Source: Rhodoblastus sp. (lineage in GTDB: Bacteria > Pseudomonadota > Alphaproteobacteria > Rhizobiales > Beijerinckiaceae). Taken from it: a stretch of 38,642 bases of DNA. Below the pieces are notes generated by a model that saw only the letters and a list, made by a program, of their open reading frames with translations, did not search any database and had not been told where the DNA came from. The position numbers and the translations under genes were made by a program. Positions 27,824 to 36,658 of this stretch are shown here, piece after piece (position 1 is the first letter of the stretch; each line of letters begins with the position of its first letter). Location: NCBI RefSeq assembly GCF_019449565.1, contig NZ_JAGRPM010000048.1, forward strand, positions 1-38,642, written 5' to 3'.

Positions 27824-29847
27824 GCGCCGTGTCCGAAGTTCTGAAGAGCACTGGCTTCGAATTGGCGCTCATCGTCGACGACGCTTTCGACGACGTTCCA
27901 ATCGCCGCCGACCTGGCGATGGACGAGGAAGCGTGGACGATTTTCATGGACGACGTCAGCACGGACGTCGACGTCGTCGAAGAAGCTTTCCCCGAATATC
28001 ACGAAAAGGACGCCAACGAGCTTCGGGCCTCGGACCATTTCGTGAGGGCGATGTACGGGTTGCGGACAAAGCTGCGCCCAGATCTGTGGAACACCTTGTT
28101 CGGAGGTTACGAGCGAGACCGAGCGGCCGATCGGGATTTTCTGGAGAAACTTGCGGGGCGATTGTCCGCTGCTGGCCTGCAGGTAAAGACCGCAGGTCGC
28201 AATCTCCCGGAGGATGCGCACGAGTGCAGCATCATCTTCGCGGACCTGTTCCTTGGGGCCGCGCAGCAGGATTTCGATGTCGACAAGTCGATCCGCAGGC
28301 TCGGCGAGCTGATGGCGGGTCGCGAGAACGCACCTCCCGCCGTGGTGTTGATGTCGCGTAGCCCCCGCCTGCAGGACAAGAAGGAGCGGTTTCGCGATGA
28401 CGCCAAGATGGTCGGGGCGCTGTTCCGTGTTTACCGTAAGCAGGATCTGCTCGAAGGATCAACGGTCGAGACGGTCCTCGAACGTCTCGCGACGCACCAC
28501 GCCGACGCAGTTCGCGTCGCGGCGTTCCTCGCCGCATGGGAAGCGGGTCTCGGGGGCGCTGCAAGCGAGTTCATGAAGCTGATGCGGCGGCTCGATCTCT
28601 CCGACTACAGCAAAATCCGAGAGGTTCTGCTCGACGTCGAGGGGCAGCCTCTCGGCAGCTACATGCTGGACGTGTTCGATCGTATCCTCCAGCACGAAAT
28701 CGAAGGGCATGTGCCCACGATCAGCGCGGCGCAGGAGCTCAACGCCATCGACCCTGCGAAATACCCCGCGCCTTACATCGCCGGCTCTTCCGACCTGCAA
28801 GATCTCGTCGCCCGGTCGTTATGGCAGAACGCCGAGCGGCTGAAAGTGACGGGCAACACGGCCGGGATGCCTGTCAGCTTCGGCGACGTGCTTGTCCGTC
28901 GTTCGAGCCTCGATCGCGCGGCACTTCCCACAGTGCCGGAGGATCTGCCGGATGTCTTGGTCGTGCTTACGCCCGCCTGCGACCTGGTGCGGAGCCCGGA
29001 CAAACGGCGCGTGCTTCTCGTAGGCGGCGCTTTGAAGGCGCTCGAAAACAAGACATGGAGGTACAAGACCAAGGGCGTGACTACGCCGATTGTGCAGTTC
29101 GCGAACCAGCCTCGTATGTCCATCGAATGGGACCTCGACGATCAACGAATGCTCAAGCGCGATGAACTGGCCGATCTAATCCGTCAGGAAGGACCCTATT
29201 CAGTTGGCCTGCGGCTCAGGGAAAGCAACGCGCTCGAATTGCAGCAGCGCATGCTCTCCGACATGGGACGCGTCGGACTCTTGAGCAAGATGCCCTTCAC
29301 TTTTCCGGTGGAGGTCCTCATGTTCACAACCGACGGCGAGGGAAAACCCAAGGCGCTCGAACTGCCCATCACGACGCGAGACGGCGGCGTCTGCATCACC
29401 GGACGCGACAGCGACGGCAACGATCTCACGCGACTTGTCCTCACAGAACCCTCAGTCGACGAAATTCTCAGCGTTATTCCGAAGATCGAGGAAACGCAGG
29501 TCCACACACGAACGAAGGATACGCTCAAGAGACTTCAGGCATCAACGTCGTTCCGGTCACTTCTTCAGCGCGGCCTCGAGGCGCCGACGGCAACCGCGAA
29601 GGGGACTTTCAAACCACTGAAGGTACCGGCTGAAAAGAAGGAGGATGAGGAGAAACAGACCGACGAGGTTGTCGGACTTATTGCGCGAAATCCCGAATGG
29701 CCGTTGACTCTTTCAACCAACGAACAGAAGAGCGGCGCGCTCATAATCATCCTTAACGATCTCGAACCGCATGCAGTCATGATCGGAGATGCCGCTCCTG
29801 TGAGCGAGCCTGTCAGCGTGGAAGCGGCTGGTGACGTGGTGCCTTGA
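27820..29847 (+). CDS. divergent receiver-domain protein, partner of the dual GHKL protein
   Basis: A 675-residue protein starting at the ATG that overlaps the upstream stop (ATGA). The N-terminal ~210 residues keep the key residues of a response-regulator receiver, though with a long insertion: acidic pair D20-D21 in ALIVDDAF, phosphoacceptor candidate D142 in IIFADLFLG, S179 in VVLMSRSP and K207 in VYRKQDL. The other ~460 residues have no domain I recognise. They include VLTPACDLVRSPDKRR at about 385-400, whose TPxCDL pattern may be a metal or thiol site, and end in a Lys/Glu-rich linker and a short C-terminal segment. No DNA-binding helix-turn-helix is evident, so it may be an effector and not a transcription factor. 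The open frame continues 55 codons upstream but overlaps the partner gene. Confidence 0.7.
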   Translation: MSAVSEVLKSTGFELALIVDDAFDDVPIAADLAMDEEAWTIFMDDVSTDVDVVEEAFPEYHEKDANELRASDHFVRAMYGLRTKLRPDLWNTLFGGYERDRAADRDFLEKLAGRLSAAGLQVKTAGRNLPEDAHECSIIFADLFLGAAQQDFDVDKSIRRLGELMAGRENAPPAVVLMSRSPRLQDKKERFRDDAKMVGALFRVYRKQDLLEGSTVETVLERLATHHADAVRVAAFLAAWEAGLGGAASEFMKLMRRLDLSDYSKIREVLLDVEGQPLGSYMLDVFDRILQHEIEGHVPTISAAQELNAIDPAKYPAPYIAGSSDLQDLVARSLWQNAERLKVTGNTAGMPVSFGDVLVRRSSLDRAALPTVPEDLPDVLVVLTPACDLVRSPDKRRVLLVGGALKALENKTWRYKTKGVTTPIVQFANQPRMSIEWDLDDQRMLKRDELADLIRQEGPYSVGLRLRESNALELQQRMLSDMGRVGLLSKMPFTFPVEVLMFTTDGEGKPKALELPITTRDGGVCITGRDSDGNDLTRLVLTEPSVDEILSVIPKIEETQVHTRTKDTLKRLQASTSFRSLLQRGLEAPTATAKGTFKPLKVPAEKKEDEEKQTDEVVGLIARNPEWPLTLSTNEQKSGALIIILNDLEPHAVMIGDAAPVSEPVSVEAAGDVVP

Positions 29848-29884
29848 AAATTTGCGAAGACGGTTGCGGATTCCGACGATGTCC

Positions 29885-30060
29885 CTAAAGAACGCCCCAG
29901 GCACGATATCTCTTCCGCCCTGTGACTTCCCGCAGGCCCAACTCGGCCACCAGATCTTGGGCCGCGCGCAGCGTCACTCCGAGCCTTGCAGCGATCAAAC
30001 TGGCCGAGACGATCGGCGTCGCGACAATCAACTCGATTACCCAAATGTGGGCGACGGCCG
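29885..30060 (-). pseudogene. C-terminal remnant of a DUF1612/HTH (RHE_PE00001-like) gene
   Basis: Reading leftward, the frame gives VATPIVSASLIAARLGVTLR, then DLVAELGLREVTGRKRYRAW, and ends GVL at a TAG (29885-29887). This matches the last ~55 residues of the DUF1612/helix-turn-helix protein at 37446, which ends RELTGRRRYRAWGIL, over the whole length without gaps. The rest of the gene is missing. It lies just before the helicase gene and, with the copy at 37446, brackets the helicase and Argonaute genes. Confidence 0.68.
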
Positions 30061-30110
30061 GCGGACCGTGATAGCCTGATCGCTGGTCGCCCCGATTTTG
30101 GTTTGCTCCG

Positions 30111-32306
30111 TTGAAGCCTTCCTTCGATGCAACGCCGCCCAAAGACACGCTCGTCTGCTCGGTCGAGCTGGTGACGTTCCACAATGAGGACAGCGGTTTC
30201 GCCGTTCTGAAAGTGAAGGCTCGGGGGCAGCGCGACCTTGTGCCGGTCGTCGGCCACGCCGCGTCGATTTCGGCGGGCGAATTCATCCACGCCGTCGGCG
30301 TCTGGATCACGGACCGAACCCACGGGCTGCAATTCAAGGCGGATTTCCTCAAGACCACGCCGCCGACGACGGCCGAGGGGATTGAGAAATACCTCGGTTC
30401 CGGCATGGTGCGCGGCATAGGCCCGAAGCTGGCGGAGCGGATCGTCGCCGTATTCGGCGCGGCGACGTTCGAAATCATCGAGGCGAGCCCCGAGAAGCTG
30501 CGGGACGTTTCCGGCATAGGCGAATTCCGCGCCGGAAAAATCGCCGCCGGCTGGGCCGAGCAAAAGGCCATCCGCGACATCATGCTCTTCCTGCACTCCA
30601 ACGGCGTCGGCACGTCGCGGGCGGTCCGCATCTTCAAGACTTATGGACACGACGCAATCCAGGTCATGACCGAGGATCCCTACCGGCTAGCGCGCGACAT
30701 CCGCGGCATCGGGTTTCGCACCGCCGACGCCATCGCCATGAAACTCGGCATGACGCGGGAAGCGCCGCAGAGGGTGCGGGCTGGCATTTCCTTTGCCCTG
30801 CAGGAGGCCACAGACGAGGGCCATTGCGGTCTGCCGACAGAGGACCTTATCAAGCTTGCGACGACGCTGCTCGAAGTCGACGCCGGCATCGTCGACGCCG
30901 CCCTGACCCATGAGATTGCTGGCGGCGAGGTCGTGGCGGACACGATCGAGGGGCGATCCTGCGTTTTCCTGCGGGGGCTGTATCTCGCCGAGCGCGGCAT
31001 CGCCGAACGCCTGCTTGCGTTGGGGCGGGGCGAGCCGCCATGGCCGGCGATCGACGGCGACAAGGCTGTTCCATGGGTCGAGAAAAAGACCGGCAAGACG
31101 CTGGCGGCGTCCCAGCGCGCCGCGGTCGCGATGGTGCTCCGGTCGAAGACGGCCGTGGTCACCGGCGGCCCCGGCGTCGGCAAGACGACGCTGCTCGACG
31201 CCATCCTGCGCATCGTCGCTGCAAAGGGAACGAGGATATTACTCGCGGCGCCCACGGGCCGCGCCGCCAAGCGCATGTCCGAGCAGACAGGCATCGAGGC
31301 CAAGACGATCCACCGGCTGCTTGAGACCGATCCCAAGAATGGCGGCTTCAAACGCAACGCCGAGAATCGTCTGGATTGCGATCTTCTCGTCATCGACGAG
31401 ACCAGCATGCTCGACACGTCGCTGATGTTCGCCCTGGTGAAGGCCATTCCCCCGAAGGCGGCCTTGCTGTTGGTCGGCGATGTCGACCAATTGCCGTCGG
31501 TCGGTCCGGGACAGGTTCTTGCCGATGTCATCAATTCCGGAGCCGTCGTGGTCGCCCGGCTGACCGAGGTGTTCCGGCAAGCCGCCGAGAGCCGGATCGT
31601 CGTCAACGCCCATCGTATCAATCGCGGCGAGATGCCGGAATGGACAAAACCAGGCGAAGACTCCGACTTCTTCTTCGTCGAGGCAGTTGATCCCGAGGGT
31701 GGCGCCGCGAAGGTCGTCGAGATCGTCCGCGACAGAATTCCCCGACGCTTCGGCCTCGATCCGGTCCGCGACATTCAGGTGCTGTGCCCGATGCAGCGCG
31801 GAGCCCTTGGCGCGCGGGCGCTCAACGCCGATCTCCAGAACGCCCTCAATCCGAACATGGGCGAGAAAATCGAGCGTTTCGGCTCTGCCTTCGCTCCGGG
31901 CGACAAGGTCATGCAGACCGAAAACGACTACGACCGCGAGGTCTTCAACGGCGATCTTGGTCGGGTCAGGCGCATCGACCAGACCGATGGCGTTCTGATC
32001 GCCGCCTTCGATGGGCGCGAGGTCGAATATCCGTTCGGCGAACTCGACGCGCTCGTTCCCGCCTACGCGACGACGATTCACAAGTCGCAGGGGTCGGAAT
32101 ATCCCGCCGTGGTGATCACGCTGGCGAAACAGCACTACACAATGCTCGCCAGGAACCTGGTCTATACCGCCGTCACCCGGGGCAAACGCCTCGTCGTCAT
32201 CGTCGGACAGCGCAAGGCGCTCGCCATCGCCGTCCGCAGCCATGGGTCGCGAAGACGTTGGACGAAACTGTGCGAATGGCTGATGGTGAACGAGGCGGCG
32301 GCATGA
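30111..32306 (+). CDS. RecD2-like SF1 DNA helicase
   Basis: A 731-residue ATP-dependent 5'-3' helicase of the RecD2 (RecD-like, TIGR01448) type, common in alphaproteobacteria. N-terminal OB-like region FHNEDSGFAVLKVKARG (about 23-39), two helix-hairpin-helix-like segments (RGIGPKLAER, about 101-110; VSGIGEFRAGKI, about 133-144), Walker A GGPGVGKTT (352-360), Walker B LLVIDETSML (425-434), LVGDVDQLPSVGPG (about 467-480) and the C-terminal TIHKSQGSEYP motif are all present. The frame starts with TTG at 30111; a tag stop at 30072 limits extension, and the N-terminus looks complete. It could act in repair, replication of the element or defence. A short 73-codon frame overlaps its stop, but I do not recognise it. 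Confidence 0.87.
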   Translation: MKPSFDATPPKDTLVCSVELVTFHNEDSGFAVLKVKARGQRDLVPVVGHAASISAGEFIHAVGVWITDRTHGLQFKADFLKTTPPTTAEGIEKYLGSGMVRGIGPKLAERIVAVFGAATFEIIEASPEKLRDVSGIGEFRAGKIAAGWAEQKAIRDIMLFLHSNGVGTSRAVRIFKTYGHDAIQVMTEDPYRLARDIRGIGFRTADAIAMKLGMTREAPQRVRAGISFALQEATDEGHCGLPTEDLIKLATTLLEVDAGIVDAALTHEIAGGEVVADTIEGRSCVFLRGLYLAERGIAERLLALGRGEPPWPAIDGDKAVPWVEKKTGKTLAASQRAAVAMVLRSKTAVVTGGPGVGKTTLLDAILRIVAAKGTRILLAAPTGRAAKRMSEQTGIEAKTIHRLLETDPKNGGFKRNAENRLDCDLLVIDETSMLDTSLMFALVKAIPPKAALLLVGDVDQLPSVGPGQVLADVINSGAVVVARLTEVFRQAAESRIVVNAHRINRGEMPEWTKPGEDSDFFFVEAVDPEGGAAKVVEIVRDRIPRRFGLDPVRDIQVLCPMQRGALGARALNADLQNALNPNMGEKIERFGSAFAPGDKVMQTENDYDREVFNGDLGRVRRIDQTDGVLIAAFDGREVEYPFGELDALVPAYATTIHKSQGSEYPAVVITLAKQHYTMLARNLVYTAVTRGKRLVVIVGQRKALAIAVRSHGSRRRWTKLCEWLMVNEAAA

Positions 32307-32631
32307 TCGACGCCAGAGGTTCGAAACGCCTTCGAAAACGACCTCCTCCTGAATTCAGCGCCGGAAACCGAGGTTTGCGCAAAAAATGTCTCCGATCGAA
32401 GCCAACCGCCTGCGCGAGCGCAACTACACGACTGTTTGATAGCCACGCCGACGCTTCGCGGCGATCAGACGCTTGGACTCCAGTGTCGAAGCAACTGAGA
32501 CAGCCGAGACGGAACCGTTACTGACTATTCGTGACTAGGAAGCCGTCATTCCGGTCGCGCGGGAGTGGACGAGGTGACCGAAAGCGGACATCGGATTTGC
32601 GCTGCTGGTGCGAAGTGCCCAAGGACGCAGG
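32307..32631. other. intergenic region between the converging helicase and pAgo genes
   Basis: About 325 bases. The small frame MIDARGSKRLRKRPPP... begins in an ATGA overlap with the helicase stop and runs to 32524 (73 codons); it is basic and unlike any family I know, so I do not call it a gene. I see no strong terminator hairpin. Confidence 0.4.
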
Positions 32632-34134
32632 CTAGATGTAAAACCGATAAGACGGCTTCGGCGATGCGTTGTCGGACAACTCGCACATGAGTTCGCCGAC
32701 ACGCCGTGCAAAGAGGAGCGTGATTGGTAGCCGCGCGATGCCGTCGCTCGAATTCCAATTCATCTTGGTCAGGGTCAAGATTTCTTTTGCCCGGTCCTTG
32801 ATGTTTGTCGTTGCGGCGCTTCCGATTTCGAGCGGTGCGGGAATGTGCATGCCGGGGTATTCATTCCACCACGGCACATAGCCCCCGGTGAAAAGAAATG
32901 ACTGATCCGTCAGCGTGCAGAGAGTTCCACGCCAAGGTTCTTCGAAGCCTTTTCGGACCATCCGGAACGACGTTGAGCGCATCCAGACGTAATCAACAGT
33001 TGGAACACGATTCTTGGCCGCCTTCGCAAACCCGTCTACTTCTTCGTTGTGAAACGTCGTCGTCTTATGGATCACGACCCGGTCCGGCATAACGCCGGCG
33101 CGGTTGAGATATTGCTTGAGCACATCGTCGAGAAGCTGCTCGGCTTGCGTTTCATTGAGGTAAGGTTGACGGTCCTGACGTTGCTCATGGTCGACGTTGG
33201 CGCCTTTCAGGGCAAATGGCTCAACATCAGTGGAATAAGCCTGTGCCACGCTCGCATAGACGAGATGGCCACTCCGTTTCTTCATGTGATGGAACGAAAT
33301 TCCGACGAAGCACACATTTTTTGGCAGGTCGGTCGGACGCCACGGTATGCCCTTCGCTTTGTAATAGAGCGAGGTTGCGAAATTCCATGATCGAGTCGCG
33401 GAACTTTGCCCTTTATCGTCGGTGCGATCAACGGTGTCGCGGCGAAGGATCTGGATGGGCACAGCTTCATCATGCATCATCGCGCGCGCCTTGAGTGCGC
33501 GATAAAACGTCCGGAACAGAAGATCGTCGGCGACCGTATAGAGAGCTTGTGCGGCTTTCCTTTCCTCTTCGGAGGGTTGAAACAGCGCAAGCTGATCGCT
33601 CTCTTCTTCGGCGCGCAGCACTTCGAGCGCCCTGCGCTCCTCCGGCGTGAGTCCGGGATTCGCCACGCGCAGATCGCCGAGTTCGGGCTTGATGCAAACC
33701 ACGATGCAGTCAGGCGCTTCGTCACCGAACAAGCTGAGGATGCGCCCATCGAACAATTCAACGAGTTCGTTGAACGAACGCCCGATTAAGGCATCTTTGA
33801 ACAGTGCATTGTATATCCCGGTCTCAATCGGGCGCACGAACTGATCATCGACCTCGAACAAACTGTTGAGCGCGCCTTCGAGTCCCGGCCAGTCGCGGAA
33901 TCGGTTGGAATTGCCTTCGAAGGCAGGCATGAATTGTTTAAGACGCTTTATCCATTGCCGTGCGGCCGCGATGTCGTCGGGAAGACCGACAAGACCAAGA
34001 CGGATCGTCCTTAAGCCGCGATTATCCGCGGGGCCGTTCCTGGCAAGCCCACGGCGCGGATCGACGTCGCGCGATGCATTTGCGAATTCGACTTCGGGTT
34101 CAGGCAGAACGTCGATCTTCAGTGGCAGAGCCAT
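32632..34134 (-). CDS. short prokaryotic Argonaute (MID-PIWI), catalytically inactive
   Basis: A 500-residue MID-PIWI protein without PAZ or N domains, the length of short pAgos. MID spans about 120-270 and PIWI about 270-500. Recognisable PIWI segments are NVCFVGISFHH (273-283), DRVVIHKTTTF (351-361) and NWNSSDGIARLPITLLFARR (459-478), with the hydrophobic C-terminus SYRFYI. The first catalytic aspartate position is Ser280 and the second strand has His/Lys, so slicing is unlikely; short pAgos use the guide only to recognise target. It overlaps the upstream SIR2-APAZ gene by 35 bases, so the two form one unit. Binding of guide RNA to invading DNA would trigger the partner. Confidence 0.82.
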   Translation of the reverse strand: MALPLKIDVLPEPEVEFANASRDVDPRRGLARNGPADNRGLRTIRLGLVGLPDDIAAARQWIKRLKQFMPAFEGNSNRFRDWPGLEGALNSLFEVDDQFVRPIETGIYNALFKDALIGRSFNELVELFDGRILSLFGDEAPDCIVVCIKPELGDLRVANPGLTPEERRALEVLRAEEESDQLALFQPSEEERKAAQALYTVADDLLFRTFYRALKARAMMHDEAVPIQILRRDTVDRTDDKGQSSATRSWNFATSLYYKAKGIPWRPTDLPKNVCFVGISFHHMKKRSGHLVYASVAQAYSTDVEPFALKGANVDHEQRQDRQPYLNETQAEQLLDDVLKQYLNRAGVMPDRVVIHKTTTFHNEEVDGFAKAAKNRVPTVDYVWMRSTSFRMVRKGFEEPWRGTLCTLTDQSFLFTGGYVPWWNEYPGMHIPAPLEIGSAATTNIKDRAKEILTLTKMNWNSSDGIARLPITLLFARRVGELMCELSDNASPKPSYRFYI

Positions 34135-36658
34135 CGATCAAACCTCCTTCCAGGACATCTACGCTGGCGAAGGAGCCTTCAAGCAGAAGTTCGTCGACGT
34201 GTCGGCCGCCAATGTTAATAATTTGCCCGCCCTGCGACAGGAAGCGGCCCCAAAATGCCAAATCGCTTTCGACGTTGGCATTGCGGTCAAACTTGATGCG
34301 GCGCGTCGCCTTGCTGGTTCGCATGTAACCCGGCAAGGGTGAGACGCCGTCGCGCTTGGAGAACATGTAGAACGGCTTAATCCGTATTCCCCAGACGCCG
34401 GCTTGCCGGACGACCTCGTACCCAAACCCTTCACACTCGAACCAGGTCTTTTGTCCTTCGCCACGCCGCTTTACGACGTCACGCTTGATGCCTCTGCGGC
34501 TCGGCGTGTCGTATGTGTAGGTCCGGTTGTTCCCTTTAAGGGCGGTGAAGAATGCGCGCTGGGCGGGATAGCCCTTTTTATCCTTCTCGATGACCAAGCC
34601 GCCGCTTTCGAAGCGCCTGAGATAGCCATCGAAGTGGCGGCGCACCAGCCAGGAGAATTTGCGTTGGAGGACTGGATCGAGCTCGACCTCTGCGAGAGGA
34701 ATGGACCGCGCAGGCGCCGTGGCTACCGGAGCGAACAATGTGTTGATCAACGGTTCCGGCATCAGGCTCCACAGATCGCCCGATCGTTTCTCAAAAACGA
34801 AAGTACCAGCTTCGTCCAGCGGTACGCTCCGTCGGAGTCCGTCGAGACTAGCGACCTTGACCGAAATGTGCGTCATGTTCTGTGGGGTCGCGGCGAAAGG
34901 CAGAAGGTTCAGCACATAGGTGCCGACGGGCCGCGTGTCGCGCGCGACAGTCGTCGAGCCGGCTGAACCGACGACGCGGAATAATTCCGCCGAGAAACTG
35001 TCCTCGCCGGTTGGGTAGGCAAATGTCGCGGTGCCGCCGATCTCGGTCGCGAGTTCACGCGTATCGGTCAGGCCAGTTCCTGCCCGCTCCATGGCGCTCA
35101 TACCGAAGAACACGTCGCACAGGGCGCGGTTTCGCAAGTCGCTGAATTGAGGTACTGGGTCGAAAGCTCCGTCGGGGCCGAGAGCAAGGCGACCAACGGC
35201 CGCCGGAAGCGGTGCACCTGGATTCACGAAGCGGATAGAACGGGCCGGACCGACATCGATCCATGACGGTTTGGGAATGGTGAAGTCCCGATGGACGATC
35301 ATATTAACCAGCAGTTCAACCAGGGCACGGTCGGGATATGCCTTGCGCGTTTCGTGTTGGCGGCGGCCTTTGACCTTTATCGCTGGATTGACCTGCTCCG
35401 CCTCGAACCATTCAAGCACGGCTTTGTATTGGCTCAGGAGGTTTCCACCGAAAACCCGGCGCTTCTTGCCGTCGACGGTGGCCCGGATTACGCTGTACGA
35501 GAAAAAGCGTTCGGCGTTACGCCCGAATAGAAGGATGCAGGCTGCGCTCGGCTTTTCATCGCCGTCGACCGGCACCAACAATCCCAATTCACGCATAAGT
35601 GGCTTCAATTGCGAAGCGTCGATCACGCCGCGCTGAAGTTTCGCGCAATATTGGCGCAGCGTCGTGAGTGCGAGATCGGTGTCGACGTCGGCCCACGTGG
35701 CGTCAAGTATCGGTTCGTCGTCGAACTGCTTTGGAGGTTGCAGCGCCTCGACACTCCCGAAGCGCTGTACACCTGCAAGTTCGCGGTTGAAGTCACAGAA
35801 AAGCTCGTCGAAGCTGTCGATTTCCACAAATTGGAAGTTGCTGCCCAGCCGGATTGCGAGCGCTTCGACTTGCGGATGAATCTGTTCGCCAGTGCGATGG
35901 CACCAGTAGATCCCGTGGCGGAATCGGACGCCTGTATCTGGCCCAAGCAGCGACTGCATGATGGACGCTTCGGCACCCCGATAGCCGACCACAATCAGCG
36001 GCGTTGCTTCGAGAAGCGGAGCGAGCTTTTGAACAAGCTCCGGGTCAAGAGCCTGCGTCTCGTTGATCAGGTTGCGATCAGTGTATTGTTCCGCCTTGCC
36101 GTGCAGCCAAACGATTTGCGCGCGCGCGAACGGCGAATATTCGTTGAAATCATCAGGGGCGCGATTGACCTCGGCCACGTGCCGGATGTGCGGCTGTTTT
36201 TCGTTCAGCGCCTTCGGTAGGCAAACATCGAAGTTCGTGGTCAGAATCGTGCCAGCGAGGCCGCGAAGCACCAATTCGGCCACCGCGCGGTAGCCCGGCC
36301 CGAGTTCCTGGCGCAACGCGACAAGGTCGAGTAATGCCGTTCGTCGATAGGACTCTGGCCGCAATTGGTGCTCGATCAGGAGCGGGAAGTTTTCGGCCAA
36401 GCGATCGTCGCCAGGAATGAACCACCGCTGGCCTTGCAGCCACGTCATCCATTCCGAAAGTTTGATCTGTTGGATGTGCATTTTGCCGCCGAGGACACGA
36501 TCGGCGTACGCTTGCTTGGCCAGACGCCTAACGCTTTCGCCGGCAAGCGGAACACCGGACGAAAACGACGCTCCGGCTCCGAACAGAAACGTCGGCCGCG
36601 CATCATTGTCCGGCTTGAGCAGAGAGCATAGAAGCGTAACGTTCGCAGCATGATTCAT
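34100..36658 (-). CDS. SIR2 - RecG/DHS-like - APAZ protein, pAgo effector partner
   Basis: An 852-residue protein from the ATG at 36658; a TTG at 36688 would add ten residues but has no ribosome-binding site. SIR2 domain: FLFGAGASFSSG (24-35), TTNFD (140-144), WLHGK with His186, and VVGYRGAE (223-230), all intact, so NADase activity is expected. A central block of about 230 residues resembles the RecG C-terminal/DHS-like ATP-binding domain: CILLFGRNAERFF (374-386), ALVELLVNMIVHRDFT (445-460), VNPGAPLP (478-485) and RALCDVFFGMSAMERAGTGL (511-530). The last ~270 residues are in the place of APAZ, which binds the short pAgo. Most SIR2-APAZ proteins are about 575 residues, so this is an enlarged form. 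Confidence 0.78.
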   Translation of the reverse strand: MNHAANVTLLCSLLKPDNDARPTFLFGAGASFSSGVPLAGESVRRLAKQAYADRVLGGKMHIQQIKLSEWMTWLQGQRWFIPGDDRLAENFPLLIEHQLRPESYRRTALLDLVALRQELGPGYRAVAELVLRGLAGTILTTNFDVCLPKALNEKQPHIRHVAEVNRAPDDFNEYSPFARAQIVWLHGKAEQYTDRNLINETQALDPELVQKLAPLLEATPLIVVGYRGAEASIMQSLLGPDTGVRFRHGIYWCHRTGEQIHPQVEALAIRLGSNFQFVEIDSFDELFCDFNRELAGVQRFGSVEALQPPKQFDDEPILDATWADVDTDLALTTLRQYCAKLQRGVIDASQLKPLMRELGLLVPVDGDEKPSAACILLFGRNAERFFSYSVIRATVDGKKRRVFGGNLLSQYKAVLEWFEAEQVNPAIKVKGRRQHETRKAYPDRALVELLVNMIVHRDFTIPKPSWIDVGPARSIRFVNPGAPLPAAVGRLALGPDGAFDPVPQFSDLRNRALCDVFFGMSAMERAGTGLTDTRELATEIGGTATFAYPTGEDSFSAELFRVVGSAGSTTVARDTRPVGTYVLNLLPFAATPQNMTHISVKVASLDGLRRSVPLDEAGTFVFEKRSGDLWSLMPEPLINTLFAPVATAPARSIPLAEVELDPVLQRKFSWLVRRHFDGYLRRFESGGLVIEKDKKGYPAQRAFFTALKGNNRTYTYDTPSRRGIKRDVVKRRGEGQKTWFECEGFGYEVVRQAGVWGIRIKPFYMFSKRDGVSPLPGYMRTSKATRRIKFDRNANVESDLAFWGRFLSQGGQIINIGGRHVDELLLEGSFASVDVLEGGLIDGSATEDRRSA

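Noticed and set aside
29565..30650. Leftward frame of 361 codons
   Set aside because: It spans the end of one real gene and the start of the helicase on the opposite strand. Only the DUF1612 tail near 29885-30060 is protein-like, and that lies in another frame.
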